This document shows, in pieces, positions 1 through 6,550 of a stretch of DNA of 10,682 bases. A program made the position numbers and the translations under genes. Position 1 is the stretch's first letter, and every line of letters starts with the position of its first letter. The stretch covers positions 1-10,682 of the forward strand of contig CAIPVD010000060.1 in the NCBI GenBank assembly GCA_903868375.1. Reading direction: 5' to 3'. The notes under the pieces are model-generated. The model saw only the letters and a program-made list of their open reading frames with translations. It searched no databases and was not told the origin of the DNA. This stretch comes from an uncultured delta proteobacterium (GTDB taxonomy: Bacteria > UBA10199 > GCA-002796325 > 1-14-0-20-49-13).

Positions 1-225
1 TGGGATCGGCCCAGTAATCTTAAAAGAAACCTCGGAACCGATATTAACATTTTTGGAACCATCTGCAGGAATCAATTTCACTACTATGCTGCTTGTTTCA
101 AATTGTGCCTTATAGGCTTCAGTTTGATCGCCGCATCCTGTCGGATCTGCTGCCGCCACAACAAATAGCATGCTGACCATAATTGCTGGCAAACTGACCT
201 TCGCAACTAAAGAACTGAATTTCAT
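1..225 (-). CDS. Exported protein, N-terminal fragment (75 residues in window)
   Basis: An open frame runs leftward from an ATG at 225-223 to the window edge, so only the N-terminus is present. The start is set by a strong GAAGGAG Shine-Dalgarno on the minus strand (237-231), 5 nt from the ATG. The protein begins MKFSSLVAKV, then has a hydrophobic stretch (about residues 11-25) ending in VVAAADP, a typical Sec signal peptide with likely cleavage after AAA. A cysteine follows in DPTGCGDQT, but the residues before it do not form a good lipobox, so lipoprotein status is doubtful. The remainder (IVVKLIPADGSKNVNIGSEVSF-like, split here as IVVKLIPADG then SKNVNIGSEVSF) resembles the first strands of an immunoglobulin-like surface domain; this is inference from beta-rich character. 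The gene diverges from the one at 472. Function unknown; it probably acts in the envelope or outside the cell. Confidence 0.65.
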   Translation of the reverse strand, partial: MKFSSLVAKVSLPAIMVSMLFVVAAADPTGCGDQTEAYKAQFETSSIVVKLIPADGSKNVNIGSEVSFKITGPIP

Positions 226-263
226 ATTTACTCCTTCATTTTATTTCGCATAATTAACATCCC

Positions 264-273
264 AACCTAGGTT
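264..273. repeat. Perfect 10-bp palindrome AACCTAGGTT
   Basis: AACCTAGGTT equals its own reverse complement. It lies 39 bp upstream of the minus-strand start at 225. It overlaps a weak minus-strand promoter-like pair, TTGAAC at 276-271 and TTATGC at 253-248 with a 17-nt gap, so it could be an operator. Its core AACCTAGG is also found in the octamer repeat at 4921-4944, so it may instead be a remnant of that repeat family. Confidence 0.4.
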
Positions 274-315
274 CAATAAAGCAAGAAGAATGCCAACCAG
301 CACTTATGCCTAACT

Positions 316-340
316 ATTTGATTTGATTTGATTTGATTTG
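316..340. repeat. Pentanucleotide tandem repeat (ATTTG)x5
   Basis: Five perfect uninterrupted copies of ATTTG fill this 25-bp block in the gap between two divergent genes (starts at 225 minus and 472 plus). Perfect short arrays change copy number by slipped-strand mispairing. The last copy runs into TTGATC (338-343), which could serve as a -35 element for the rightward gene. A change in copy number would then shift upstream DNA relative to the promoter in 5-bp steps. Confidence 0.85.
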
Positions 341-365
341 ATCATTCTCAATTCGACAATTTAAT
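338..365 (+). promoter_or_regulatory. Weak candidate promoter for the gene at 472
   Basis: TTGATC (338-343) and TTTAAT (360-365) are separated by 16 nt, a fair sigma-70-like match. Transcription would start near 372 and leave a leader of about 100 nt that includes the A-rich direct repeat CTAAAA/CTAAAAA/CTAAAAA at 389-408. The region is AT-rich, so chance matches are likely. Confidence 0.25.
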
Positions 366-471
366 ATAAAAGTGTCAAAAAAGCGAGCCTAAAACTAAAA
401 ACTAAAAATTGTAGCAACTTTCACTATACCTCCAACCGATAATAGTTATGAAACAACGAAAGGAAACTTTT

Positions 472-903
472 ATGGCTATAAAAACCGTCAGTTTGGATGA
501 TGATGATGAGATAAGAAAAGCTCAAATGGCACAGTGGCAAGCTACTATGGGAGGATATCCTCTCGCTGGAACAAATCCACAAACACCGAAGGTGGATGAC
601 CCTTCTAAGGTATCGAGCGGCAATAAAGTAAGCGCTACAGGATCAGTTTCCGGAATAGAGACTCCAGCGCCGGTAAAGGCCACACAAGCTCTGGCAAATC
701 TGGAAGGTGGCAGAGGTACTAAAAAGCCGCATGGAGCCAAAGGCCCTAAAGATCCTGACAATAATGACGACGATCCTGAAGCAGCCGAACTACAGGAACT
801 AATAGCTCAAGGGAACGCTATAGGTAACGATGACAACTCTAATATCGTTCCCGGCACAGTTTCAACCGTAAGTGATATAGAACCGCCTATTAAGACATCT
901 TAA
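472..903 (+). CDS. Small acidic, probably disordered hypothetical protein (143 aa)
   Basis: I do not recognise this protein. I chose the ATG at 472 over the in-frame ATG at 448 because only 472 has a Shine-Dalgarno (GAAAGGA, 458-464, 7-nt spacing). The protein opens MAIKTVSL, has an acidic run DDDDE (residues 9-13), and a short helix-prone segment IRKAQMAQWQATM (14-26). A long Gly/Ser/Pro/Asn-rich section follows, with a second acidic patch DPDNNDDDPE (94-103) and another helix-prone piece EAAELQELIAQG. There is no signal peptide, membrane segment or cysteine. This composition suggests an intrinsically disordered cytoplasmic protein. It is transcribed toward hppA, but hppA has its own likely promoter 14 nt after this stop, so the two need not be an operon. 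Whether it is expressed is uncertain, though the good ribosome-binding site supports it. Confidence 0.65.
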   Translation: MAIKTVSLDDDDEIRKAQMAQWQATMGGYPLAGTNPQTPKVDDPSKVSSGNKVSATGSVSGIETPAPVKATQALANLEGGRGTKKPHGAKGPKDPDNNDDDPEAAELQELIAQGNAIGNDDNSNIVPGTVSTVSDIEPPIKTS

Positions 904-917
904 AACCAATTTTCTTT

Positions 918-946
918 TTGACATTTTCCCCGCCTACGCTTAAAGA
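918..946 (+). promoter_or_regulatory. Candidate sigma-70-type promoter for hppA
   Basis: A perfect -35 hexamer TTGACA (918-923) is followed after 17 nt by TAAAGA (941-946), a mediocre -10. The position, 40 nt before the hppA start and just after the preceding gene's stop, suits a dedicated hppA promoter. The weak -10 limits confidence. Confidence 0.5.
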
Positions 947-985
947 ACCTGCGCATCATTTCAACAAGAACAAGGAGGAAAAAAC

Positions 986-3244
986 ATGTCTGAATCCGCG
1001 TTGGTATTACCGGCATTAGGGCAACTAGAGCTAACGCTTCTCTGGAGCGTGCTGGGCTCGGCTGTCATCGCCCTGCTGTACGGGCTTTATCTGGTTAGGA
1101 GCGTCATACATTCCGACGCCGGAACCGCAAAGATGCAGGAAGTTGCCGACGCCATCGAAGTCGGCGCAATGGCCTATTTAAAGAAGCAGTTCTCCACGAT
1201 GATATGGTTCGTCATCATCATCGCGGTCGGCCTTTACTTTCTCTATTCGTCACTTAAGGACACCTACACCGGCTACCTGCCGATAGGCGTGTCGATAGCG
1301 TTCGTCATGGGCGTTATGGCAAGCTACGGCGCCGGCTACGTTGGAATGTGGCTCGCCGTTAGAGGCAATGTTCGCACAGCTGCCGCGGCGCTGAAGGGTT
1401 TCAAACAGGCGTTAGAACTTGCATTCCGCGCAGGAACGGTCTCCGGAATGTTCACGGTAGGCTTCGGGCTTGTCGGCGCAACGGTGATATTCCTCATCTT
1501 CCGCCAGGATGCAATGAAGGTCTTGATCGGTTTCGGATTCGGCGGATGTTTGGCAGCGCTTTTCATGCGTATCGGCGGCGGCATATTTACGAAGGCAGCT
1601 GATGTCGGCGCAGACTTAGTTGGTAAGATCGAAGCTGGCATCCCAGAAGACGATCCCAGGAACGCCGCAACGATCGCAGATAACGTTGGCGATAACGTTG
1701 GCGACTGCGCAGGCATGGCAGCGGATGTCTTTGAAAGTTACGAAGTAACGCTTGTTGCCGCGATCATTCTAGCGGCGGGCGCTTTGGCAGATCCGCAATT
1801 CCAGGCGACATACGGCGCGAACGCTTCTAAGTTCGCCTTGATAATGATCATCTTCCCGCTTCTCGTGCGCGCGGTCGGCGTATTCTCTTCCATCATCGGC
1901 ACATGGTGCGTGAAGGCGAACGAGAACACGATAAAAGACCCGATGAGGCCTATCACGATCGGCTATCTTGTATCTGGCATCGCTTCTATCGTCGGTTTCA
2001 TTGCTGTGAACTATTACTATGTCATCGATCCAAACACGGGAACGCCTGACTGGCGCTTTACCTATGCAACATCGGTCGGAATACTTCTCGCATTCGTAAC
2101 CCTCTGGATCACGAACATATTCACGCATCCCGATAAGAACGCGGCAACAGAGACAGCTTACGCCGCAAAGACCGGAGCTGCAACGTTACTGCTCGCCGGC
2201 ATGGGATATGGATTTGAATCAACGGTATGGGCGATCCTTGCCATAGCCGGCACGATCGTCAGCTCTGTCCTGATATTCCACGGCAGCGTTGCAATGGCAG
2301 CTTACGGCGTGGCACTCTCCGGCTTGGGGCTATTAACCACGACCGGCTTCATCCTTGCGATGGACACATACGGCCCTATCACGGACAACGCTCACGGCAT
2401 ATTTGAGATGAGCGGTATCACCGAAGAAAAGGCTGGAGCGGCAGGCAGGAACCTTTCATGGTTAGACGCCATCGGTAACACTACCAAGGCACTGACAAAA
2501 GGACTCGCCATTGCAACGGCGGTCATCGCAGCCATTTCTCTCTTCCGTTCGTTCATCGATGAAACAAAATTGATGGATATAGGCATTCAGGTGAACATGC
2601 CTCTCGTTTTCGTAGGGCTCCTCATCGGCGGAGCAGTTCCGTTCTTATTCTCCAGCTTCGCTATCAAAGCGGTTGGACGCGCGGCATTTCTTGTAGTTGA
2701 GGAAGTTCGCAAACAGTTCCGCGAAAAGCCGGGCATAATGAAGGGAACCGACAAGCCCGATTACGGCAAATGCGTTTCTATCGTTACCTCGGCGGCACAG
2801 AAAGAACTGTTAGGCCCCGGGATACTCGCGATAGTTACTCCGATATTGGTAGGTTTCTCGCTCGGAGCCGGCGCTCTTGGCGGATATTTGGTCGGCGCGA
2901 TCTTAACAGGCCAGCTGCTCGCGGTATTTATGGCGAACACCGGCGGCGTCTGGGATAACGCCAAGAAAAAGATCGAAGACGGTTATTTGGGCGGCAAAAA
3001 GACCGAGGCCCACAAAGCGAGCGTAATAGGCGACACCGTAGGCGATCCTTTCAAAGATACGGCAGGCCCGGCACTTAACCCGCTCATCAAGGTCATGAAC
3101 CTGGTCGCAATATTAATTGCACCGTTCGTCATCCGCGATATCACGTGGCAGACACGAGGGCTCATCGCAGCAGCATGCATACTGCTCCTTGCCATCGCCA
3201 TCGCCTTCTCAAAACGCGGCGGCCTTGCAAAGAACGAAAAATAG
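986..3244 (+). CDS. hppA: K+-independent H+-translocating membrane pyrophosphatase
   Basis: This integral membrane enzyme hydrolyses pyrophosphate and uses the energy to pump protons across the membrane. The length (752 aa) is normal for the family, and about 16 hydrophobic segments are spread along it, the first at about residues 13-36. The start follows an ideal AAGGAGG (972-978, 7-nt spacing). Family signatures are intact: DVGADLVGK (206-214), then the Asp-rich DNVGDNVGDCAGMAAD block, and GDTVGDPFKDTAG (682-694) near the C-terminus, which together form the Mg-pyrophosphate site. Subclass can be read from GNTTKALTKG (497-506). Lys501 and Thr504 occupy the positions that distinguish K+-independent proton pumps; K+-dependent members have Ala at the lysine position. 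This is inferred from known family biochemistry. The gene is flanked by a candidate promoter and a strong terminator, so it is probably monocistronic. It may save ATP by recovering energy from biosynthetic pyrophosphate. Confidence 0.98.
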   Translation: MSESALVLPALGQLELTLLWSVLGSAVIALLYGLYLVRSVIHSDAGTAKMQEVADAIEVGAMAYLKKQFSTMIWFVIIIAVGLYFLYSSLKDTYTGYLPIGVSIAFVMGVMASYGAGYVGMWLAVRGNVRTAAAALKGFKQALELAFRAGTVSGMFTVGFGLVGATVIFLIFRQDAMKVLIGFGFGGCLAALFMRIGGGIFTKAADVGADLVGKIEAGIPEDDPRNAATIADNVGDNVGDCAGMAADVFESYEVTLVAAIILAAGALADPQFQATYGANASKFALIMIIFPLLVRAVGVFSSIIGTWCVKANENTIKDPMRPITIGYLVSGIASIVGFIAVNYYYVIDPNTGTPDWRFTYATSVGILLAFVTLWITNIFTHPDKNAATETAYAAKTGAATLLLAGMGYGFESTVWAILAIAGTIVSSVLIFHGSVAMAAYGVALSGLGLLTTTGFILAMDTYGPITDNAHGIFEMSGITEEKAGAAGRNLSWLDAIGNTTKALTKGLAIATAVIAAISLFRSFIDETKLMDIGIQVNMPLVFVGLLIGGAVPFLFSSFAIKAVGRAAFLVVEEVRKQFREKPGIMKGTDKPDYGKCVSIVTSAAQKELLGPGILAIVTPILVGFSLGAGALGGYLVGAILTGQLLAVFMANTGGVWDNAKKKIEDGYLGGKKTEAHKASVIGDTVGDPFKDTAGPALNPLIKVMNLVAILIAPFVIRDITWQTRGLIAAACILLLAIAIAFSKRGGLAKNEK

Positions 3245-3268
3245 TTAATTACATTGATCCACACCGGG

Positions 3269-3300
3269 GGCGGCTACCAAAAGTAGCCGCCTTCTTTTTT
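3269..3300 (+). terminator. Rho-independent terminator of hppA
   Basis: A perfect 9-bp stem GGCGGCTAC (3269-3277) / GTAGCCGCC (3283-3291) encloses the 5-nt loop CAAAA and is followed at once by TTCTTTTTT (3292-3300). It lies 24 nt after the hppA stop and should end that transcript efficiently, which isolates the next gene from hppA transcription. Confidence 0.95.
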
Positions 3301-3338
3301 AGCAACCTTTTCTAATAAGCGACGATAACCATAACGAT

Positions 3339-4868
3339 ATGGGTAATGATGTAATCATATACTTCGGGTGCGGACAAAAATTGGATCCGGCCAGAGATAA
3401 TATCTGGTACGGAAAGAAATATTCCGCCGTTTCGCCCGGTAAAGATTGGATATCAGTTTTAAAAGTATACGATTCCATCGCCCTACTCAAAACGGATCTG
3501 GGCGAAGGTACCGGATACGTTTTTATCGAAGACAACGGTTCGGAAAACCCAAGCTCCTATTCCTTTGCACGCGACGGAGTTGCCTTCAACAAGTTCTACG
3601 GCGAGCATTGCTGGGGATCTGCGCCTATCCACAAATTATTTAGCCCGACCGCAGGCGATGAACCGATAATAAATCCGGAGCGCGGTTTCTACAGCTACGA
3701 AGAGTTCCCAAATAAATCTTCTTACGGCTATGATCAGCTTTTCCAAAAAGCCAGAGAGATCGGCCGAACGCTTGTCTTTGTTCAGGCCGGATTAGAAAAA
3801 TTCAAAGATTCACAGATCAACGCTTCGTTCATTGAGGGGCTAGACAAGATGTTCGACGACGCCGAAAAAGCGGGAGTTAAGATAATCCTCCGCTTTGCAT
3901 ACCACGGGGGCGAAGATAGCTTCGACCCGCCCATTCGGTTGGTCACGGAACATATGGGACAACTTGCGCCTCTATTCAGGAAAAGAGCGAAACTCATTGC
4001 TTCGCTTCAGGCTGGGTTTGCCGGCAAATGGGGTGAATGGCATAACCATCCAAAAGACTGCAAACTGGTAAAAGACGACGACTCTCGCGGAGAGCTGATT
4101 CGATCGTTACTTGGCGCCACGATGAACACCGGCATCAAAGTTCAGTTCAGAAAGCCAGCCTTTGTAAATGAATGCCGGCAAATAGCGGGCGAAAAGAACG
4201 TTTCACTCTGCGGAATGTACGATGACTGCATAGGCGGAACGGATACCGACATGGGAACGTTCGAGAAAAGCAGCAACGAATATGTGGCGATGAAGGCTGG
4301 CGGGCCCGTTGGCGGAGAGACGTGCCGCAATGGCCCCGAGACCGGCTGCTCTGAATTTGAAAGTTATTCAAAATTCTTGGGCCTTTCGTTTTTGAACGGC
4401 GTTGGCAACCAAAACGTCATCGATTCGTGGAAAGAAAATGGCTGCACTGGAAAGATCGAGCAGAAACTTGGCTACCGGCTCGTCCTGACCGATGCATGGT
4501 TTCCGGAATCATTAATCGCCGGAAATTCTGGCGACATTAGGCTACGCATCAAAAATGATGGCAACGCGGCGCCATTCAACTACAAAAAACTGGCGTTCTT
4601 TCTTCGTGATGCCGCAGGCACAATGATTAAGATCGCGGAACCAAAGGCCGACGTAACAGGATGGGATCCCCAAAAAGAAAGCGATGTATCCGCACAATTT
4701 TCAATTCCAAAAGGAACAGCGTCCGGCAAATATGAGATCTACTTGGGAATACTGGATGCGAACGAAAAACTTGCCGGCAATCCACTCTACCGCATAAGGC
4801 TAGCCAACAAAGATGTATGGAATGAAGAGCTTGGCTTAAACCTGCTTGGCGAAATCACCGTTAAATAA
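3339..4868 (+). CDS. DUF4874/DUF4832 family protein, possibly 5'-truncated
   Basis: The body matches the paired DUF4874-DUF4832 architecture, a family of unknown function often secreted and thought to be glycosidase-like; I rely on recalled motifs. DUF4874-like landmarks are NPERGFY (112-118), ILRFAYH (183-189) and GKWGEWH (229-235). DUF4832-like landmarks are FRKP (270-273), MYDDCIGGTDTDMGTF (293-308), GGETC (325-329) and LGYRLVL (377-383). A beta-sandwich-like C-terminus covers about 390-509. Residues 1-105 are an extra N-terminal region I do not recognise. Nine cysteines (11, 91, 241, 279, 291, 297, 329, 337, 369) suggest an extracellular, disulfide-bonded protein, yet no signal peptide is present. 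The ATG at 3339 has no Shine-Dalgarno, and no promoter is visible between it and the hppA terminator 38 nt upstream. The frame stays open upstream to a TAG at 3300-3302 and would encode an Asp/Asn-rich lead-in. The N-terminus may therefore have been lost; the reading frame is otherwise intact. Confidence 0.85.
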   Translation: MGNDVIIYFGCGQKLDPARDNIWYGKKYSAVSPGKDWISVLKVYDSIALLKTDLGEGTGYVFIEDNGSENPSSYSFARDGVAFNKFYGEHCWGSAPIHKLFSPTAGDEPIINPERGFYSYEEFPNKSSYGYDQLFQKAREIGRTLVFVQAGLEKFKDSQINASFIEGLDKMFDDAEKAGVKIILRFAYHGGEDSFDPPIRLVTEHMGQLAPLFRKRAKLIASLQAGFAGKWGEWHNHPKDCKLVKDDDSRGELIRSLLGATMNTGIKVQFRKPAFVNECRQIAGEKNVSLCGMYDDCIGGTDTDMGTFEKSSNEYVAMKAGGPVGGETCRNGPETGCSEFESYSKFLGLSFLNGVGNQNVIDSWKENGCTGKIEQKLGYRLVLTDAWFPESLIAGNSGDIRLRIKNDGNAAPFNYKKLAFFLRDAAGTMIKIAEPKADVTGWDPQKESDVSAQFSIPKGTASGKYEIYLGILDANEKLAGNPLYRIRLANKDVWNEELGLNLLGEITVK

Positions 4869-4920
4869 TAGTCCCCATTTTAGCCTCACCATTGGGGATA
4901 ATTGACCCCGAATGCCAATT

Positions 4921-4944
4921 GGAACCTAGGAACCCAGGAACGCA
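4921..4944. repeat. Octamer tandem repeat GGAACCYA x3
   Basis: Three adjacent 8-mers, GGAACCTA (4921-4928), GGAACCCA (4929-4936) and GGAACGCA (4937-4944), lie in the 224-nt gap between the genes ending at 4868 and starting at 5093. The same unit type recurs at 5761-5784. The rest of the gap holds a short GC inverted repeat (TCCCCA 4872-4877 / TGGGGA 4893-4898) without a U-tract, and AT-rich sequence with no promoter I would defend. Confidence 0.75.
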
Positions 4945-5092
4945 GCCACGCCGGAATCTATCAATAACATGTTGTTTTTATAGGCTTTTTTAAGACCGCC
5001 GACCAACCATAAACCACAGACTATCTTGGCATCACAATTGCTATATCTATCCGTGGGTGAGCCGTCTGACAAATTTAAAAGGGGTAAATATT

Positions 5093-5449
5093 ATGGCATC
5101 ATTAACTTTTCCAAATGCATTGAAACCGTTGGCCGAACATTTCACGATCGAGTCGTGCAATAAGGAAACTTGTGTTATCAAAGCAGGCAAGGAAACGATT
5201 TCCCTTCCAATCGGACAGGCTGTTGCAGCAGCTGCAGCATTCCAACAGATGAGCGGATTAAAAAGTTCGGCGGCAAGATTCGGTAACTCTAGCGGCTTCA
5301 CATTGAAATCGGCGGAAAATATCGGCAACGGCTTGGTCAAATTGGGAAAGATAGATGGAAGGTTGGCTGCGCTGGCGCTGGATAAGATAGCGCATACTGG
5401 AATAGCAGCTGTTGCAGCACAAGTAGTTGAAGCCAAAGGGGGAAAATAA
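5093..5449 (+). CDS. Hypothetical alanine-rich small protein (118 aa)
   Basis: I do not recognise this protein. The ATG at 5093 is preceded by AAAGGGG (5078-5084, 8-nt spacing); the in-frame GTG at 5057 lacks a ribosome-binding site and is rejected. The N-terminal third is mixed, with a CNKETC cysteine pair (Cys22, Cys27) that could bind metal or form a disulfide. Residues 38-58 (LPIGQAVAAAAAFQQM region) and the C-terminal third (AALALDKIAHTGIAAVAAQV) are Ala-rich and helix-prone. They are too polar to be confident membrane segments and there is no signal peptide. The next gene begins 1 nt after this stop with its Shine-Dalgarno inside this gene's 3' end, so the two are almost certainly co-transcribed and translationally coupled. 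They may work together. Function unknown. Confidence 0.75.
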   Translation: MASLTFPNALKPLAEHFTIESCNKETCVIKAGKETISLPIGQAVAAAAAFQQMSGLKSSAARFGNSSGFTLKSAENIGNGLVKLGKIDGRLAALALDKIAHTGIAAVAAQVVEAKGGK

Positions 5450-5450
5450 T

Positions 5451-5756
5451 ATGAAGAGATTAACAAAAGAAGAACTGATAAAGGTATTTGAGGTACTCAT
5501 CGAAAATGAATGTATGATTCATACGCGCCCTGAATTCAGAGATAAGTATAATCGCGACGAGCATCTTGTGATAAATCAGATAACGCGCGGGGCTACGAAC
5601 AACGTGGCATACAGAAGCGTAGACTTCGACATCGACAACATAAGCGACGAAGAGTTCTGGGCGAAGATAGAAGGATCGAAATTCTTAGATCTAGTTGAAG
5701 ACAACGCGGCGGCATCGATCGTTGGAATGGCCGAAAAGTTGGGGTTTTTGAACTAA
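5451..5756 (+). CDS. Hypothetical small acidic protein (101 aa), coupled to the gene at 5093
   Basis: I do not recognise this protein. The ATG at 5451 follows AAAGGGGG (5435-5442, 8-nt spacing), which overlaps the end of the preceding gene. The upstream in-frame TTG at 5427 has no such site. The sequence starts MKRLTKEELIKVFEVLIENE, a charged amphipathic helix. A polar middle (RPEFRDKYNRDEHLV), the acidic segment VDFDIDNISDEEFWAKI, and a C-terminal helix ending AEKLGFLN follow. There are no membrane segments and a single cysteine. It looks like a compact soluble helical protein, acidic overall, where its partner at 5093 is Ala-rich and more basic. The tight spacing suggests a functional pair. 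Its 1-nt spacing and small size recall two-gene modules such as toxin-antitoxin pairs, but I see no recognised toxin or antitoxin motif, so I do not make that call. Confidence 0.75.
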   Translation: MKRLTKEELIKVFEVLIENECMIHTRPEFRDKYNRDEHLVINQITRGATNNVAYRSVDFDIDNISDEEFWAKIEGSKFLDLVEDNAAASIVGMAEKLGFLN

Positions 5757-5760
5757 CACA

Positions 5761-5784
5761 GGAACTTAGAAACATAGGAACATT
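5761..5784. repeat. Octamer repeat, GGAACTTA/GAAACATA/GGAACATT
   Basis: Three adjacent degenerate 8-mers (5761-5768, 5769-5776, 5777-5784) fill most of the gap between the stop at 5756 and the ATG at 5790. They belong to the same GGAAC-NNA family as 4921-4944, in the same orientation. The third unit with the preceding A supplies AGGAA (5776-5780), 9 nt before the ATG, which is the only Shine-Dalgarno candidate for the next gene. Confidence 0.65.
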
Positions 5785-5789
5785 TAAAC

Positions 5790-6203
5790 ATGGCGATCAA
5801 TTATAAACAGCTTTCAACTTCCGTTAGGCAGAACGTGGAACAACCCAAGCGCGTTGGTTCCAACTATCTGGAACGCAAGCAATTGACTTCAAACCAGCCG
5901 GCTTTCAGCGAATCGGCTAAAGCCCCGGTTTCAAAAGACGGATTCGGAGCAAGAAACTCCGAATCGGCAGATTTCGCTTCAAACGCAAAATATTCATCGA
6001 TCAAAACAAAGGTACCTCTTCACACAATGCTTGAAAATGGCCACATGTCAAAGGCAGGCCAAAACCAATCAACGAAGAAGATGACAGACGAGGCACGCAT
6101 AGCAATTTGCGACAGTATATTGTCAGCGCCCATCACTTCCACAGTTAGGGCTATTCCAAAAACACTAATGAAATCAACAGCAAGGACTACCAAAACCTCA
6201 TAG
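5790..6203 (+). CDS. Hypothetical basic, Ser/Thr/Lys-rich protein (137 aa)
   Basis: I do not recognise this protein. It begins MAINYKQLSTSVRQNVEQPK and is rich in Ser, Thr, Lys, Asn and Ala throughout, with few hydrophobic residues apart from a short segment near RIAICDSILSAPITS (about residues 106-120). It ends in a basic tail, KTLMKSTARTTKTS. Disorder is likely; there is no signal peptide or membrane helix. The start is supported only by AGGAA from the octamer repeat, 9 nt upstream. It may belong to the same transcript as the two genes before it (33-nt gap), although the repeat in the gap makes this less certain. Its opening MAI and low-complexity character recall the protein at 472, but I see no alignable similarity. 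Coding status is moderately supported by the long open frame and neighbours on the same strand. Confidence 0.6.
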   Translation: MAINYKQLSTSVRQNVEQPKRVGSNYLERKQLTSNQPAFSESAKAPVSKDGFGARNSESADFASNAKYSSIKTKVPLHTMLENGHMSKAGQNQSTKKMTDEARIAICDSILSAPITSTVRAIPKTLMKSTARTTKTS

Positions 6204-6250
6204 TAATCGCATAATTCACAATAATGCTTTACCCTAAAAAAAATACCCTT

Positions 6251-6265
6251 GCCATTGATAATGGC
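6251..6265. other. Small inverted repeat in the rpmE upstream region
   Basis: GCCATT (6251-6256) and AATGGC (6260-6265) flank the 3-nt spacer GAT. No U-tract follows, so it is not a terminator. It lies in the 122-nt gap before rpmE and could be an operator or leader hairpin, or chance. No convincing promoter is visible in this gap. Confidence 0.3.
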
Positions 6266-6325
6266 TTATGTTAGCAAGCGCCAACTTTTGATGGCATTGA
6301 GTTACAGGACTTATAAAGGAATATT

Positions 6326-6550
6326 ATGAAAGAAAAAATACATCCGAAATTCAGCGAGGTTCAAATCAGCTGCGCTTGCGGAAACATCATTAAGACGAAG
6401 TCGACCGTTGGTAAGGACCTGTCCATCGACATCTGCTCCTCTTGCCATCCGTTCTTCACAGGCAAGCAGAAGATCATCGACTCGGCAGGTAGGGTCGAAA
6501 AATTCAATAAGCGTTACGCAGCTGCAAAGAAAACAGCGGCAACGAATTAG
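6326..6550 (+). CDS. rpmE: 50S ribosomal protein L31, zinc-binding type
   Basis: L31 is a large-subunit protein that helps bridge to the 30S subunit. The 74-aa product opens MKEKIHPKF, the usual family start, and carries the zinc-binding cysteines of the C+ form: Cys16-X-Cys18 and Cys37-X-X-Cys40, the second pair followed by the family's HPFFTGKQK. A basic Ala/Lys tail ends the protein. The ATG has AAAGGA (6315-6320) at 5-nt spacing. C+ L31 acts as a zinc store in bacteria that also make a zinc-free paralogue; no paralogue or Zur-like site is visible here. It precedes prfA, as in many deltaproteobacterial genomes, but the 111-nt gap contains a terminator-like hairpin, so co-transcription with prfA is uncertain. 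Confidence 0.97.
   Translation: MKEKIHPKFSEVQISCACGNIIKTKSTVGKDLSIDICSSCHPFFTGKQKIIDSAGRVEKFNKRYAAAKKTAATN

Noticed and set aside
448..471. Earlier in-frame ATG at 448 for the acidic protein
   Set aside because: No Shine-Dalgarno lies before it, whereas the ATG at 472 has GAAAGGA at good spacing.
1336..1716. Long minus-strand open frame inside hppA, and similar frames opposite other genes
   Set aside because: These are antisense shadows of strongly coding genes, with no ribosome-binding sites or recognisable products.
4872..4898. Inverted repeat TCCCCA/TGGGGA after the DUF4832 gene as a terminator
   Set aside because: The loop is 15 nt and no U-tract follows, so it is not a convincing intrinsic terminator.
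5057..5092. GTG start at 5057 for the 118-aa protein
   Set aside because: The ATG at 5093 has AAAGGGG 8 nt upstream; the GTG has none.
5093..5756. Toxin-antitoxin module
   Set aside because: The tight two-gene layout fits, but neither protein shows a known toxin fold, catalytic motif or DNA-binding antitoxin motif.
6288..6317. TTGATG and TATAAA as an rpmE promoter
   Set aside because: Transcription would start almost at the rpmE ATG, downstream of its clear Shine-Dalgarno AAAGGA, so a match by chance is more likely.
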